Shown in pieces: positions 35,920 through 46,204 of a stretch of 64,000 bases of DNA; the first letter of the stretch is position 1; every line of letters begins with the position of its first letter. Position numbers and translations under genes: made by a program. The DNA is from Pictodentalium vernedei. Taxonomy: Eukaryota > Mollusca > Scaphopoda > Dentaliida > Dentaliidae. Below the pieces are notes generated by a model. The model did not search any database. It worked only from the letters and a program-made list of their open reading frames with translations, and was not told the DNA's origin. The stretch covers positions 449,562,287-449,626,286 of the forward strand of contig CM062296.1 in NCBI GenBank assembly GCA_031216915.1, given 5' to 3'.

Positions 35920-36706
35920 ATGAACATCAAAGATATGTCTTGGAATGACGCCGCGATCAAGAGGTCGAATAACGAGTTCTTTCCCAAGAGCATAAGGAGC
36001 TTGATAGTGGGAAAATCGAATTGTGGAAGACCAATTTGTTGATGAATCTGTTGTTGCAACCCGGCTGGTTGGATTACGACAGATTATTTGTGTTCGGCAA
36101 GAGTCTGTTTCAACCCGAATACAGATTGCTTCGAGAGTGCATGGATTGTAGATTGCCCAAGGACGTCATAGCGTGAATTTTCGACAGTAGGGAGGAATTC
36201 GACAAAAGTGGAGCTTCTCTTTCGACCATTTTGGACAGTGCGGCGCTGGAAATGATGAAGAGAAATGCATCTTCGAACGTTGAGTTCGATTTTACGAGAA
36301 CATGAGTGATGTTCCGGATCCCAGGGGATTGAAATAGGAAAATAAGAATCTCATAATTTTCGACGATCTGCTTTTGGAGACACAGAACCAATGCAAATCG
36401 TATTATGTTAGGGGTCATCACAGCAATGTGGACTGTTTCTACCTGTCTCAGAATTATTTTCAACTGCCCAGACAGACGATAAGAGAGAACGCTAATTTCC
36501 TGTGTCTCTTTCGCCAGGATCTCAAGAATCTCAATCACATCTACGGAGATCACGTCGCAAACGACATGAGCAGAGAAGAATTCAGGAGATTCTGCAAGAG
36601 GGTTTAGGATGGAGGACTTCACAATTTCGTCGTGATCGATTTGACTAGTGAATTTAATCTCAGAGCGGATTCGACAAGTTTTATGTTTCTGATGATAATA
36701 AAATAG
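35920..36706 (+). pseudogene. Genome-packaging ATPase (FtsK/HerA type), broken
   Basis: Would pump DNA into capsids. The P-loop region IVGKSNCG is visible (about 36,009-36,035) but a one-base deletion falls inside the Walker A motif, so the Lys-Thr part continues in the next frame. Downstream, in-frame TGA codons occur near 36,174, 36,303 and 36,335. After a further shift the Walker B strand is clear: NLIIFDDLLLETQN (about 36,346-36,390), followed by CFYLSQNYFQLPRQTIRENA. A stop at 36,605 precedes a last segment to 36,706. Family and place in the gene order are well supported. Confidence 0.85.
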
Positions 36707-36788
36707 AGAGCAAAAACAAAAATTAAAAATAATAATAAATCATCAATAATTTAGTTTTAAAAATAATAAAAAAAAAAAAAAAAAAATA

Positions 36789-37544
36789 ATGTTCGAACAA
36801 GGAGAATTGTTAAAATGGATAGTCGAGAATACGGCTCCAACACAATCCATTCAAATCGTGGTGAGTGGCGCTTCGATTCGATTTACAATGAAATTCAAAA
36901 CTTCCATTGAATTGAATAGGGAGAAAAGATACGTGATGGCGTTGGTGAATCTGGAGACTTATTATTCCTTTCCCAACGTTACCAAAAAGAATAACTCGTT
37001 CAAGTATTCCGACAGAGTGGATTGGTTGGAGATTCGAATTCCCAAAGGAAGTTACGACATAGACGATTTGAACAATTACATTCAGGCACGAATGAAGACG
37101 GATGGAAAGGGAAGCAACAAGATCAGACTCGCTCCCAACCCTAATACCCTACAGATGATGTTGGATTTGGAAGATAATTTTCGAGTGGATTTCAACAAGG
37201 ACGATTCGATCGGCAAGATGCTTGGATTTGATCGAAAGATGTATCGAGGCCATGCGGCGTCCGAAAATATGGCCGACATTCTCGCTGTCAATAGTATTCT
37301 GGTGTACGTGGACTTGATTGCTGGAAGCTACGTGAATGGTAGCGTGCAACCGATGATCTATTCCTTCTTTCCAAACGTGTCTCCGGGTTATAAGATCGTG
37401 GAATGACCTCAAAATTTAGTTTATCTACCCGTGATTTTAGACACGTTGTATAGTCTCAAAACCACATTGACGGATCAAAATGGTGAGCTGTTAGATCTTT
37501 GTGGAGGGAGGGTGACGATACAATTTCACATAAGAGAAATATGA
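36789..37544 (+). pseudogene. Minor capsid (penton-like, single jelly-roll) protein
   Basis: One frame from ATG 36,789, after a long A-run, to 37,544, interrupted only by TGA at 37,404-37,406. About 251 codons, the usual size for the Polinton penton-type protein that forms capsid vertices. β-strand-rich sequence with NLETYYSFPNVT, WLEIRIPKGSYDIDDLNNYI and YVDLIAGSYVNGS; the post-stop segment includes NLVYLPVILDTLYS and LTDQNGELLDL, also typical, showing that the stop is premature. Lies between the ATPase and the glycine-rich minor protein. Confidence 0.8.
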
Positions 37545-37614
37545 AAGCAAAAAATAAAAAAATATTGTGTATATATATATAAATAAGAAAATAAAATAAA
37601 CGCACGAAGATCTG

Positions 37615-38125
37615 ATGAGTGGCGGTCACGATTCGATCGCCTGGACCACAACTCAAATCAAAAGGATGGAGAAAGCAATTCGTGATGGAAGAGGGTTGAC
37701 GGTGAGATTGAGTCCCGCTCAATTGAGATACAATTTGAGAATGAAAGGCGGTTTCCTACCACTATTGGCAGGACTCGCTGGAAAAGTATTGCCCTTTCTC
37801 GGGAAGCCTGTTGCCAGCTCTCGGCGTGGGAGCTGCCTCGGGACTCGCGACTTTGGGAGTTCAGAAATTAATGGGTGGCGGTGGACTGTTTTTGAAGAAG
37901 GGAGAAGTCGTGTGTCACGTCGACACAGGCGGCGGCAAAGGATTGTATCTAAAACCCATGAGAGGTGGCAACCTTTTTTCCAGTGGAAACGGTCTCTATC
38001 CGAAGAGAGGAGAGGATGTGAAGTGACTCGGTAAGGGTTTGCTGTTTGGTCCGAATTCGCCGTTTAAGGGTATGCCACTTTTGAGTATGTTATTAAAAAG
38101 TAAAAAAAAATATATAATTATATAA
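37615..38125 (+). pseudogene. Glycine-rich minor virion protein (pX/pVI-like), broken
   Basis: Starts at ATG 37,615 with WTTTQIKRMEKAI and LSPAQLRYNLRMKGGFLPLL, a basic segment followed by a Gly/Leu hydrophobic region (LLAGLAGKVLPFLGKP). A frameshift near 37,800 moves it into LPALGVGAASGLATLGVQKL, then GGGGLFLKKGE and repeated GN(G)LY-type phrases; TGA at 38,024 precedes LLFGPNSPFKGMPLL. The Gly-Leu-Tyr repeats and hydrophobic core are typical of a Polinton-associated minor protein probably acting on membranes or DNA in the virion. Function is inferred. A TATATATA motif at 37,570 precedes it. Confidence 0.6.
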
Positions 38126-38163
38126 AGTATAAAATATAAATTATACAAAGTATAAAAAAAATA

Positions 38164-38451
38164 ATGGATAAAAAGGATTACGAGACCTTTTTGAATGATA
38201 ATGATGGATATTTCCGGAAAGAACTGGAAAAAGAAGTGAAAAAGAATAGGGATAGATTGTGGAAATTAAAAAGAAGAAGAAGAAGAATGAGTTGTTTTCC
38301 ACCACCGCCACCACCTTTTGAAGAGAATAATAATGATGTGAGTGTTGCCAAGAGATGCACCACATTCGTTCATAAATATGATAGAGGAATGAAATGTGTT
38401 ATTATAAAACACGTATTATATCCAAAAAAAAAAGAAAAGAAGAATCAATAA
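38164..38451 (+). CDS. Small charged protein, unknown
   Basis: Intact 95-codon frame from ATG 38,164, after an AT-rich TATAAAGTATAAAAT region. It has an acidic/basic N-terminus (MDKKDYETFLNDNDGYFRKE), a run of basic residues (KRRRRR), a CFPPPPPPFEE proline stretch and a Lys-rich end. I do not recognise the family. It is the last gene of the rightward block before the first hairpin. One of the few intact frames in the element. Confidence 0.5.
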   Translation: MDKKDYETFLNDNDGYFRKELEKEVKKNRDRLWKLKRRRRRMSCFPPPPPPFEENNNDVSVAKRCTTFVHKYDRGMKCVIIKHVLYPKKKEKKNQ

Positions 38452-38538
38452 TGAAAGTGCAGAAAAAGGGAAACGTTATTACAATATATATGAGCGATAC
38501 TGAAGAAGAAGGAGGAAACAAAAAAAAAAAAAAATAAT

Positions 38539-38587
38539 AAGTAATGAGATCTAGAAAGATGTTCAGTCTCTCTAGATCTCATTACTT
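38539..38587. terminator. Hairpin 1 at convergent junction
   Basis: Perfect 17-bp stem (agtaatgagatctaga and its inverse) with a 15-nt loop (aagatgttcagtctc), preceded by an A-run and followed by a T-run. Lies between the rightward block ending at 38,451 and the leftward gene starting at 39,495. A nearly identical hairpin is at 46,052-46,100. Function as a two-way transcript end is inferred. Confidence 0.7.
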
Positions 38588-38648
38588 TTTTTTCCCCTTC
38601 TTCTTCACTAATCGCTCTCTCCATTGTTTTTTTAATATTTCCAAGTCT

Positions 38649-39047
38649 TTTTTTTATTAGGGTTTTACGACACATTAACAGCCAGGGTCATATCATGTCG
38701 GTGACAGTTTTATGGGTGGAGGAAGCCGGAGTACCCGGAGAGAACCACCGAGCAACGACGAGCAGCTGCCAGCTCTCCAACATCGTAACTCTGAACTCTG
38801 CACCGCCGCACAGGCAGGGTTTGATTGGTTGAAGACATGCGCACCATCGACGTGCAGTACGCCTTAGTACACAGCATCATCGTGCCCCCATGTAGGCATT
38901 CAGGGATAAGTGTCTTGCCCAAGGACACAACGTGGGAGCACGAATCAGTCGCTGAAATGGTCACCCATCCAACTACTAACCGTGCTCGACATTGCTTAAC
39001 TTCGGTGATCTGACGAGAACCGGTTACCATGATGCCACCGCGCCCCC
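38649..39047 (-). mobile_element. 5S rRNA-headed SINE inserted in the Polinton
   Basis: Minus-strand SINE with the same body (cttgcccaaggacacaac) and 3' part as the tRNA-headed copies. Its head (38,960-39,047) is derived from 5S rRNA: the reverse complement has ccgaagttaagcaatgtcg and ggttagtagttggatgggtg, the internal promoter region. Flanked by a target duplication aatatttccaa(g/a)tct (38,634-38,648 and 39,048-39,062). It inserted after the Polinton, in non-coding sequence beside hairpin 1. Confidence 0.9.
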
Positions 39048-39123
39048 AATATTTCCAAATCTGTTATTAGCATGTTAACAGTCATGTCTTCTCTTTTTTC
39101 GCATATGTGTTGAATGTTTATCT

Positions 39124-39495
39124 TTACTTTTGCAAGTTTTTTTTTACTTTGGTCAATGCACTGTCACCACCCAATTTGTTTACGAGTCCGAGAGAGATTT
39201 TTGGATATATGTAACTTCCGTAGGTTAATGACAAATCACTCTTGTCGAATTCTCTGTCTTCGGCGATGCTGATATTCTGTAGATCAATTTCGTACTCGTA
39301 AAACAAATTGAGCGTGGCTTTGTCCAATTTCAAAGGCATGCTATATTTGTCGTATTTGTGCTGTAAGCCCATCGTCTTGACCTCATTCAATTCGATAGCA
39401 TCGTGTCATTGTAATCTATAAATTTTACAACCGAGTTTCTTGCACGGGTCGACTCGTTTCAATTTCAATTTGCATCTTTTAGGTGTTGTTGTCAT
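39124..39495 (-). pseudogene. Small Polinton protein, unknown
   Basis: Frame of 124 codons from ATG at 39,495 to 39,124 with one in-frame TGA near 39,405. The N-terminus is basic with three Cys (PKRCKLKLKRVDPCKKLGC); the rest has LDKATLNLFYEYEIDLQNIS and ends in Lys. I do not recognise the family. Only gene in its leftward unit, divergent from the SAP-like gene across a ~420-bp AT-rich region. Confidence 0.5.
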
Positions 39496-39917
39496 GATCG
39501 ATCATTTTTTTTTGCTTTATGAATTATTGCAAATAATAATATATATTTTGAATTTTGTGTTTTTGTGTTAAATAATAATTTTTGTAAAAAGTTTTTTTCT
39601 CTCTCTCTATATATATACAGAAAGTTTTTTAAATTTAATTTTCTTTAATGTGAAATTTTTTTATAAAAGTTTTTTCTCTCTATATATATACAAAAAAGCT
39701 TAAATTTTAATTTCCTTTATTTTTTTTATGGTCTTAATTCAATTTTTTTCCACGTTAAGGAAAATAAAAAATCGATTAATCTAAAAAAAAAATTTTTTTT
39801 GAGGGGAATTAAAAAACATATGTGTAAAGACTATTTTAAAAACTTTTACAAAAAATTAGTATTTAAACAAAAAAATTCAAAATATATTCTTAGAAATAAA
39901 GCAAACAAATAAAAAAA
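39496..39917. promoter_or_regulatory. AT-rich divergent promoter region
   Basis: Between the divergent genes at 39,495 (-) and 39,918 (+). Contains a duplicated block ttttctctctctatatatata / ttttttctctctatatatata (about 39,594-39,618 and 39,668-39,692). TCTCTC followed by TATATATA recurs elsewhere before Polinton genes (47,890-47,910, 48,655-48,672 on the other strand). Likely TATA-type promoters; inferred. Confidence 0.5.
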
Positions 39918-40361
39918 ATGGAAAATTTAGATGAGTATACCGTACCTCGGTTAAACGAGATTTGTAAAGAATTAAAAATTCCAAATTTCAGAAATCATAG
40001 GACCAAATCAAAAAAAATTAAAGCCATACAGGAGTATCATTTGCAAGGCGGTGGAAAGAAAATCGAAAGATCAAAAGTGAACAAACTTAAACAGACTCAA
40101 ATTGTGAAAAATAAGCTGATGGCAGTAACACCTGACGATAGAAAACGAAATGCGGTAGTAGTGCAGCATGATGAAAAACTTAGAGAGATCATACGCGAGG
40201 AGTTACGTAATTTGCTCGATGAAATGGGTAACATTGCGGTTGCAAAAAATGAGAAGAAAAAGGTGGCAAAGGGAATCGAAATGCCGACGTAAAAAAACGT
40301 TCCAATTGCGAAAAATAAGAAGACGACCAAACGAAAAGCTGTCGAAGAACTGCAAGTTTAA
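39918..40361 (+). pseudogene. SAP-like DNA-binding protein of the Polinton
   Basis: ATG 39,918. The first ~45 residues (YTVPRLNEICKELKIPNF then HRTKSKKIKAIQEY) have the helix-turn-helix pattern of a SAP or Rho-N-type nucleic-acid-binding motif. The middle is Lys-rich and the C-terminal part (KLREIIREELRNLLDEM) could be a coiled coil. The frame meets TAA at 40,290-40,292 and continues in frame with basic sequence to 40,361, so the stop may be premature. It lies directly upstream of the polymerase; a role in replication is plausible but unproven. Confidence 0.5.
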
Positions 40362-40486
40362 AAAAAAAAATAAAAAATAGAAAAACGAAAACGAGTGATG
40401 CGGTTCAGAATTGAGATGAACAATATATATTGAACAAAATTCAATGAGCAATCAATGAAGGGAAAGGAAAATAATATGTAGGACGA

Positions 40487-43400
40487 ATGGTCACGAAAGC
40501 ATTCCAATCGAATCCTGTAGAACAGGAGAGTGTGATCAAAGGCATTTTTAAAACTTTCGACTTGGTTTCCTCATTCAAGAAAGTCGATCCGAAATTGTTC
40601 ATGGAACGGGTGAAGAAAAAGTTTTGGATTTGTTTCACGAACACATGGACGGGGGACTAAAAACTGTGATGATACTCCATTGTGCGATAAACAAAATCAA
40701 CGTGAACTCTGGCGAGAGCATCGTGAGAGATACATATTTCAGATCTGGCGTCCAACCCGTATTTCGAGGTTCAGATTTATCGGAAATTTTCGAAATAATG
40801 AAAGACAAGATGTTGATGTCTCTCGCGAATTATCAACATAGATGTAGTAACTGGATGTTTGAAGAGGTGTTGAATCTCGAAATTCACATGACCAAAAACG
40901 ATTCGTTGAAAGCGTCTTCCGACATGGAATTAAAAAACATGCTGTGGTCAACGTGAGAAATAAAGATGATCAGTGTTTTAAATGGGCAGTCACCTCCGCT
41001 TTATACCCTGTCAAAATCCACCCCAAGAGAGTTTCTCATTATGAGGAGACTTGTAAAAATCTTGATTGGACTGGAGTGACTTTTCCAATGCTGTTAAAAG
41101 ACATTAAAACGTTTCGAGGCTCAAAATTCAACCATAGTGTGGAACGTCTTGGGATAAATGAACGATCTATCCTCTCAGACAGACTTCGTATCTCGGAAGA
41201 GAAAAGATGATTATTTTGTTATTGATTTCGAATGGTGACAATCGTCATTATTGTTGGGTTACAAATCTGAGCCGATTACTGTGGAGCCAGAGTAGTAAAC
41301 ATAAAGAAAAGATATATTTATGTTGCAACTGCACGAACACGTTTCGCAGCGAAAAATCGTTAGCAAAACATCAGGAATATTGCAACGAAAATCAAGGTGT
41401 CACCATCGAAATGCCCAAACCCAACACCATCGTGAACTTTCGCAATTACAATAGAAGGTTAAAAGTACCATTCGTCGTGTACGCCGATTTTGAATGCTTC
41501 ACCGTGAAAATGAGTTCCTGCCAACCCGACGCTCTTTGAAGTTACGCCGAAAGATATAAAAAACACATGCCTTTGGGCTATTGCATTTACGTGAAATGCA
41601 CTTTCTTTCGCAACATGACATGGGTCCCTTCAGCTACATGAAACGGTGCGAAGGTGACGACGTGGCTCAAAGGTTCGCGGAAGAGTTAGAATCGAAAATT
41701 CAAATTTTATACGACAAATTCAAAACTCCTGCAAAAATGATCATCATGCGAGAGCAGCATGTCGAAAATAACAAAGCTACCGAATGTCTCATATGCAGAC
41801 AATCGTTTGATGAGAATTCGCAGGAAATAAGAAGGTCAGAGACCACGGTCATTACACGGGTCTGTATCGCGGTCCGGCTCACAGAAAGTGTAATTTAAGA
41901 TATCGAGATGCTGCTTTCTATCCAGTGATATTTCACAATCTCTCAGGTTACGACAGTCATCTGTTCGTGAAAAATCTCGGCACCTCCCACGAAGAATTAA
42001 ATTGCATCTCGAACAGCGAAGAAAGATGCATTTAAGTCATGGAGAAGAAAAGAGTAATCGACGGAGAGACATTGGAAGAAAAAACGAAATCCATTCATAG
42101 AGCCATACATTTCATCGACAGTTTTAAATTCATGTCGACTGGTCTGGAAAAATTAGTCGATAACATGAGTAAGGATAAATTTAAAATCACGGGGCAAACA
42201 CATCGGAGAACGAATAGACGTCATGTTGAGGAAAGGAGTCTATCCTTACGATTACATGAACGATCTAAAGAGATTCGATGACACCACGCTAACTTCGAAA
42301 GAAGATTTTTATTCGAAATTATATGAATCTGACATTTCCAACAAGGATTACGAACATGCCAAAAACGTGTGGAAATCGTTCAATATGAAAACCATGAGAG
42401 ATTATCACAATCTCTATCTTAAGACAGACGATCTGCATCTGGCAGACGTGTTCAAAAATTTTCGAAATGTCTGTCGTTGGAAATTACGATCTGGATCCGG
42501 CTTGGTATTTCACCGCACCTGGTCTTGCGTGGGATGCTCTGTTGAAGACTACCGAAGTCCAATTGGAATTATTATCTGACATGGACATGTTGTTCATGTT
42601 CGAAAAGGCCACGAGAGATGGCGTCTCGATGATCTCCCACAGATATTCTGAAGCCAACAATCCCTACATGAAAGAAGGTTTCGATTCGGAATGATCAAAT
42701 AAATACATACAGTATTGGGATGCTAATAATCTGTACGGTTGGGCCATGAGTCATCCTTTACCGATTGGAAATTTCAAATGGGTGATGGAACCGGAAGAGA
42801 TGCAAAAATGGAGAGACTATCCTTGCATTTTAGAAGTTGATTTGAACTATCTGGAAGAGTTACAGGACCTGCACAATGATTATCCGCTGGCTCCTGAACG
42901 AATGGAACTGGTCGAAGGAGACCACGAAAAACTCATTCCCAATTTATTTAACAAACATAAGTACGTCGTCTACAGCGAGAATTTGAAACAATACGCCAAT
43001 CACGGGATGAAATTACTTGACATACATCGATTCAATGAAGAGCCTTGGATGAAAAAATTCATCGATCTCAACACGAATCTCAGAATTCGAGCCGAGAACG
43101 ATTTCAAAAATGATTTCTTCAAACTCATGAACAACTGCGTGTACGGTAAATCTATGGAAAACATCAGGAAAAGAACTGACATTCGACTCGTCACGTCCAA
43201 GAAAAGAGCTAAAAAATTAGTGGCGAAACTCAATTACATACACCGAACCATATTCGACGAAAACCTAGTGGTCGTTCACATGCAAAAGATGCACCTGATG
43301 TTCGACAAACCCTATTATCTCGGACAGATCATCTTAGATATCAGCAAGCAATTGATGTACAAGTTTCACTACGATTACGTCAAACGGAAATTCGGCGAGA

Positions 43401-44020
43401 AAGCCAAACTACTGCTCACCGACATGGACAGTTTGGTTTACGAGATAGAGATGAAAGACGTCTACCGAGATATATCTCTGGACGTGGTCATGAGGTTCGA
43501 CACGAGCAATTATCCCGTCAATCACCCATCCAACATTCAATCAAACGACAACAAGAAGGTGTTGGGTAAATTTAAGGATGAGAGCGGCGGTAAACAAACC
43601 GTCGAATTCATGGGTTTGAGACCCAAACTGTAAGTTTATCGCCTAGAAGGTGAAGAGATCAAGAAGTGCAAAGGGGTTCAAGCGGGCGTGGTGAAGAAAA
43701 ACATCTCTTTCCGAGAGTATAAAGATTGTCTGTTCAGAAGTGCGCCGGTGTACAAGACTATGAAATCAATTCGAAGCGACAATCATGACTGGTATACCGA
43801 AATAGTCAACAAGATTTCACTGATGGCCGACGATGATAAGAGAATCATGTTAGATGATAAAATAAGCACTTTGGCTCTCGGACATTGGGTTTTGGATATG
43901 ATTAAGGACGATAGGATTCCAGAAAATCAAGAGGAATTAGACGACTTCAAGATTATGGAAGTCGATAGAGACATCGAGAGATTTAGTTTAAAAAGAAAAA
44001 GAAAAAATAAAAAAAAATAA
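40487..44020 (+). pseudogene. Protein-primed family B DNA polymerase (Polinton type), broken
   Basis: Replicates the element DNA. It is read across at least seven frame changes or stops from ATG 40,487. Landmarks in order: N-terminal region with NLEIHMTKNDSLKASS (about 40,876-40,920); a Cys/His finger CCNCTNTFRSEKSLAKHQEY (about 41,322-41,380); exonuclease motif VVYADFECF (about 41,478-41,505); a Cys-x2-Cys plus YTGLYRGPAHRKCNLRYR endonuclease-like insertion (41,785-41,925); LTRKGVYPYDYM-like region near 42,225; palm motif A YWDANNLYGWAMS (42,713-42,752); motif B FFKLMNNCVYGKSMEN (43,117-43,165); motif C LLTDMDSLVYEI (about 43,416-43,450), where Met stands where Thr is usual. In-frame TGA near 41,537 and 42,692, TAA near 42,033 and 43,631. 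Size and order fit the family. Confidence 0.95.
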
Positions 44021-44082
44021 AAATTACGTCATTTAGTGAATTATAATAAAATAAATAAATAAATAAAAAAAAGTACACATTT

Positions 44083-44512
44083 ATGAATAAGAAAATTTGG
44101 ATATCCGTAGAAGGTGTCGTCTTACCTAACGAACCCCTATCCAACATCAGTCTGTTGAATGCAGCGAAGGCCTTGAAAATCAAAGATTTTCGAGGCATGT
44201 TTTCCAGAGATGCCTTGCCGTAGAGAAGACCTCAATGACCGGAATGTGGAATTTTAAATCTGGACGATTTATCGGGTGAAGGCACTCACTGGGTGGCGTG
44301 GTTCAAGAACGGGAAGAAGAATTATTATTTCGATGGCTATGGAATCTCACCGCCGAAAGAAATAAAGAACTATTTTGATGAATCAGTGCTTTGTTACAAC
44401 ATGGAATGAGTGCCATCGCTGGATCAAGTGTTTGCGTCACCTGTGTCTCTATGTTCTCAAGAGATGGTCGGAAGGAGATCGGTTTCAAGACATTCTCAAC
44501 GATTTACATTAG
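44083..44512 (+). pseudogene. Adenain-like cysteine protease (capsid maturation), broken
   Basis: ATG 44,083, about 140 codons, usual for the Polinton protease. Catalytic His in EGTHWVAWF (about 44,277-44,304), the acidic residue in YYFDGYGISPP (44,325-44,357), and the active Cys region in the next frame near 44,430-44,450 (CLRHLCLYVL). Stops: TAG near 44,221, TGA near 44,236 and 44,407, and a frameshift near 44,425. Normally cleaves capsid precursors in the virion. Lies 60 bp after the polymerase and before the fibre gene. Confidence 0.88.
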
Positions 44513-44671
44513 AGAGATATTTTTTTTTATAATATATATAAAGGTAAAAATTATTTTTAAAAAAAAACTTAATCGAATTAGAATAAAAAAAAAATAAAAT
44601 AAGTGAAAAATAATTCATTTTTAAAAAACTATGTTGAAATATATTTTTTAAAACAAAAACCCCAAAACAAC

Positions 44672-45995
44672 ATGCCAGTCGATAAATTTGGTAGGAGTGA
44701 TGACGAAAGTCAACCTAAAAAAAAGACGAAGACGCTCGAAGTCGGCGATGGTTATGATGTCGTCAACTTGGACGAATGTTACGTTCGGAGATACGAACCT
44801 CGAGAGGAACCTTTGAACATGAATGATAACAAGCTCTGCAGTCTTCCTGAACCAGTAGATCTCACAGATGCGATGACTAAAAAATATGTCGACAGGGGGA
44901 ACATGGATTTTGAACGAATCATCAGAGATAATTACTTGGATAAAGCCATGACCGACGATCTTGATCTGAAATCCAAATGTTTGGTGAACGTCGCAAAAAT
45001 CCCATAGATTCCACCAATGCTGCGACCAAGAAATACGCAGACGACTCTCACACACGATTCAGCAAATACGTGAGAGGTAGATACATTCAGAAAATGATGC
45101 AATCGGAATTGAACGCCAATTCTAACAAGATAATGAACGTGGCCACTCCCACGAATCCCAAGGATGTGGCAACCAAACACTACGTAGACCTGGATCAGAG
45201 AAAGTCTGCCAGATGAGAAATGAAATCGGATCTGAATGCAGGATTCAACAAGATATTGAATCTATCGAAGATCGACGATGCGAACGAGGACTCCACCGTG
45301 GTCAACAAGGGCTATGTGGATTCTGACATGATGCGATCTCAAGAATACATAGAATCGCAAGTGGACGATCTCTACCTGAACAAACAATCCGGCGGAACCA
45401 TGAAGGGTGGCATCAACATGAATGGTCAGAATTTATTTGGGTTCGATCCCGATCCCGAATTCGATTCCAGCACGGTCAGCAGGCAGTACATGTATGACAA
45501 CTCAGTCTGGAGAAAGGGCGACATCATGGCAGGTAAACTAAACATGGGCGGACATGCGCTCAAGAATCTGCCAGATCCCATGCACATGTTGGACGCCTGC
45601 ACCCTGATTTCAGTGGTGGAGAAAGTCAAATATGCCAGGCAATTGATCACCGTGTGGGCCGAGGAGAGCGGTGCATTACAGGAGGGAAAAGCCGAATCTT
45701 CTTTTGGAAACGGAGGTAGCGGATCGCAGCACAGTCAGGTGGGATATCCAATGCCGTTGGGAGGCGAAATCATTCGAATGTGTCTGTCTTCCATTGATTT
45801 GAATAACAGAGCGGTTGTCAATCTCATGGTGAACGGAGTTCGAGAGAATCAACACTCGAATGTCAGCACATTCGGCATGCCTCTCAAATTGAACGCCGGA
45901 GACAGGATTAATTTTGTACAAAAACCAATAATTCCGAAGCTGCCACTTCCGTGGTGAGCCTACTGATCGAACTAGATCCTCTGAACAAACAGTGA
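44672..45995 (+). pseudogene. Fibre-like repeat protein with β-rich head
   Basis: Starts at ATG 44,672 with a basic KKKTK stretch. A series of ~25-residue repeats follows, of type N-(K/M)-I/L-x-N-L/V ... (D/A)ATKKYVD: examples AMTKKYVDRG, STNAATKKYADD, NPKDVATKHYVD, DSTVVNKGYVD, MGGHALKNLPDP. Such repeats form trimeric shafts in viral and phage fibres. From about 45,650 a β-rich globular part follows (ITVWAEESGAL, GRxx-like RMCLSSIDLNNRAVVNLMVN, PLKLNAGDRINFV). One-base losses in A-runs near 45,000 and 45,925 and TGA at 45,214-45,216 break the frame; the last segment ends at 45,995. Candidate host-attachment protein; inferred. Confidence 0.7.
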
Positions 45996-46051
45996 ACATG
46001 TGGAAATAATTAACTAAAAATAATGAGTGATTATTAAAAACAAAAAAAAAA

Positions 46052-46100
46052 AAGTAATGAGATTTAGAAAGATGTTCAATCTCTCTAGATCTCATTACTT
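46052..46100. terminator. Hairpin 2 at convergent junction
   Basis: agtaatgagatttaga (46,053-46,068) pairs with tctagatctcattact (46,084-46,099), one G-T pair, loop aagatgttcaatctc. Differs from hairpin 1 by two C/T changes in about 48 nt. Sits between the fibre gene (+, ends 45,995) and the CARD gene (-), with A-run before and T-rich sequence after. Confidence 0.72.
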
Positions 46101-46204
46101 TTTATTTTTTTGTTTTGTTTTTAATACGTTATTTCTTGTAATGTTTCATCTCGTGAAATTGGATTGCCTATCTCGAAACACACGTCAACACCTATTTTGG
46201 CATT

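Noticed and set aside
38960..39047. 5S rRNA gene
   Set aside because: Only the promoter-bearing part is present and it is joined to a SINE body with a target duplication.
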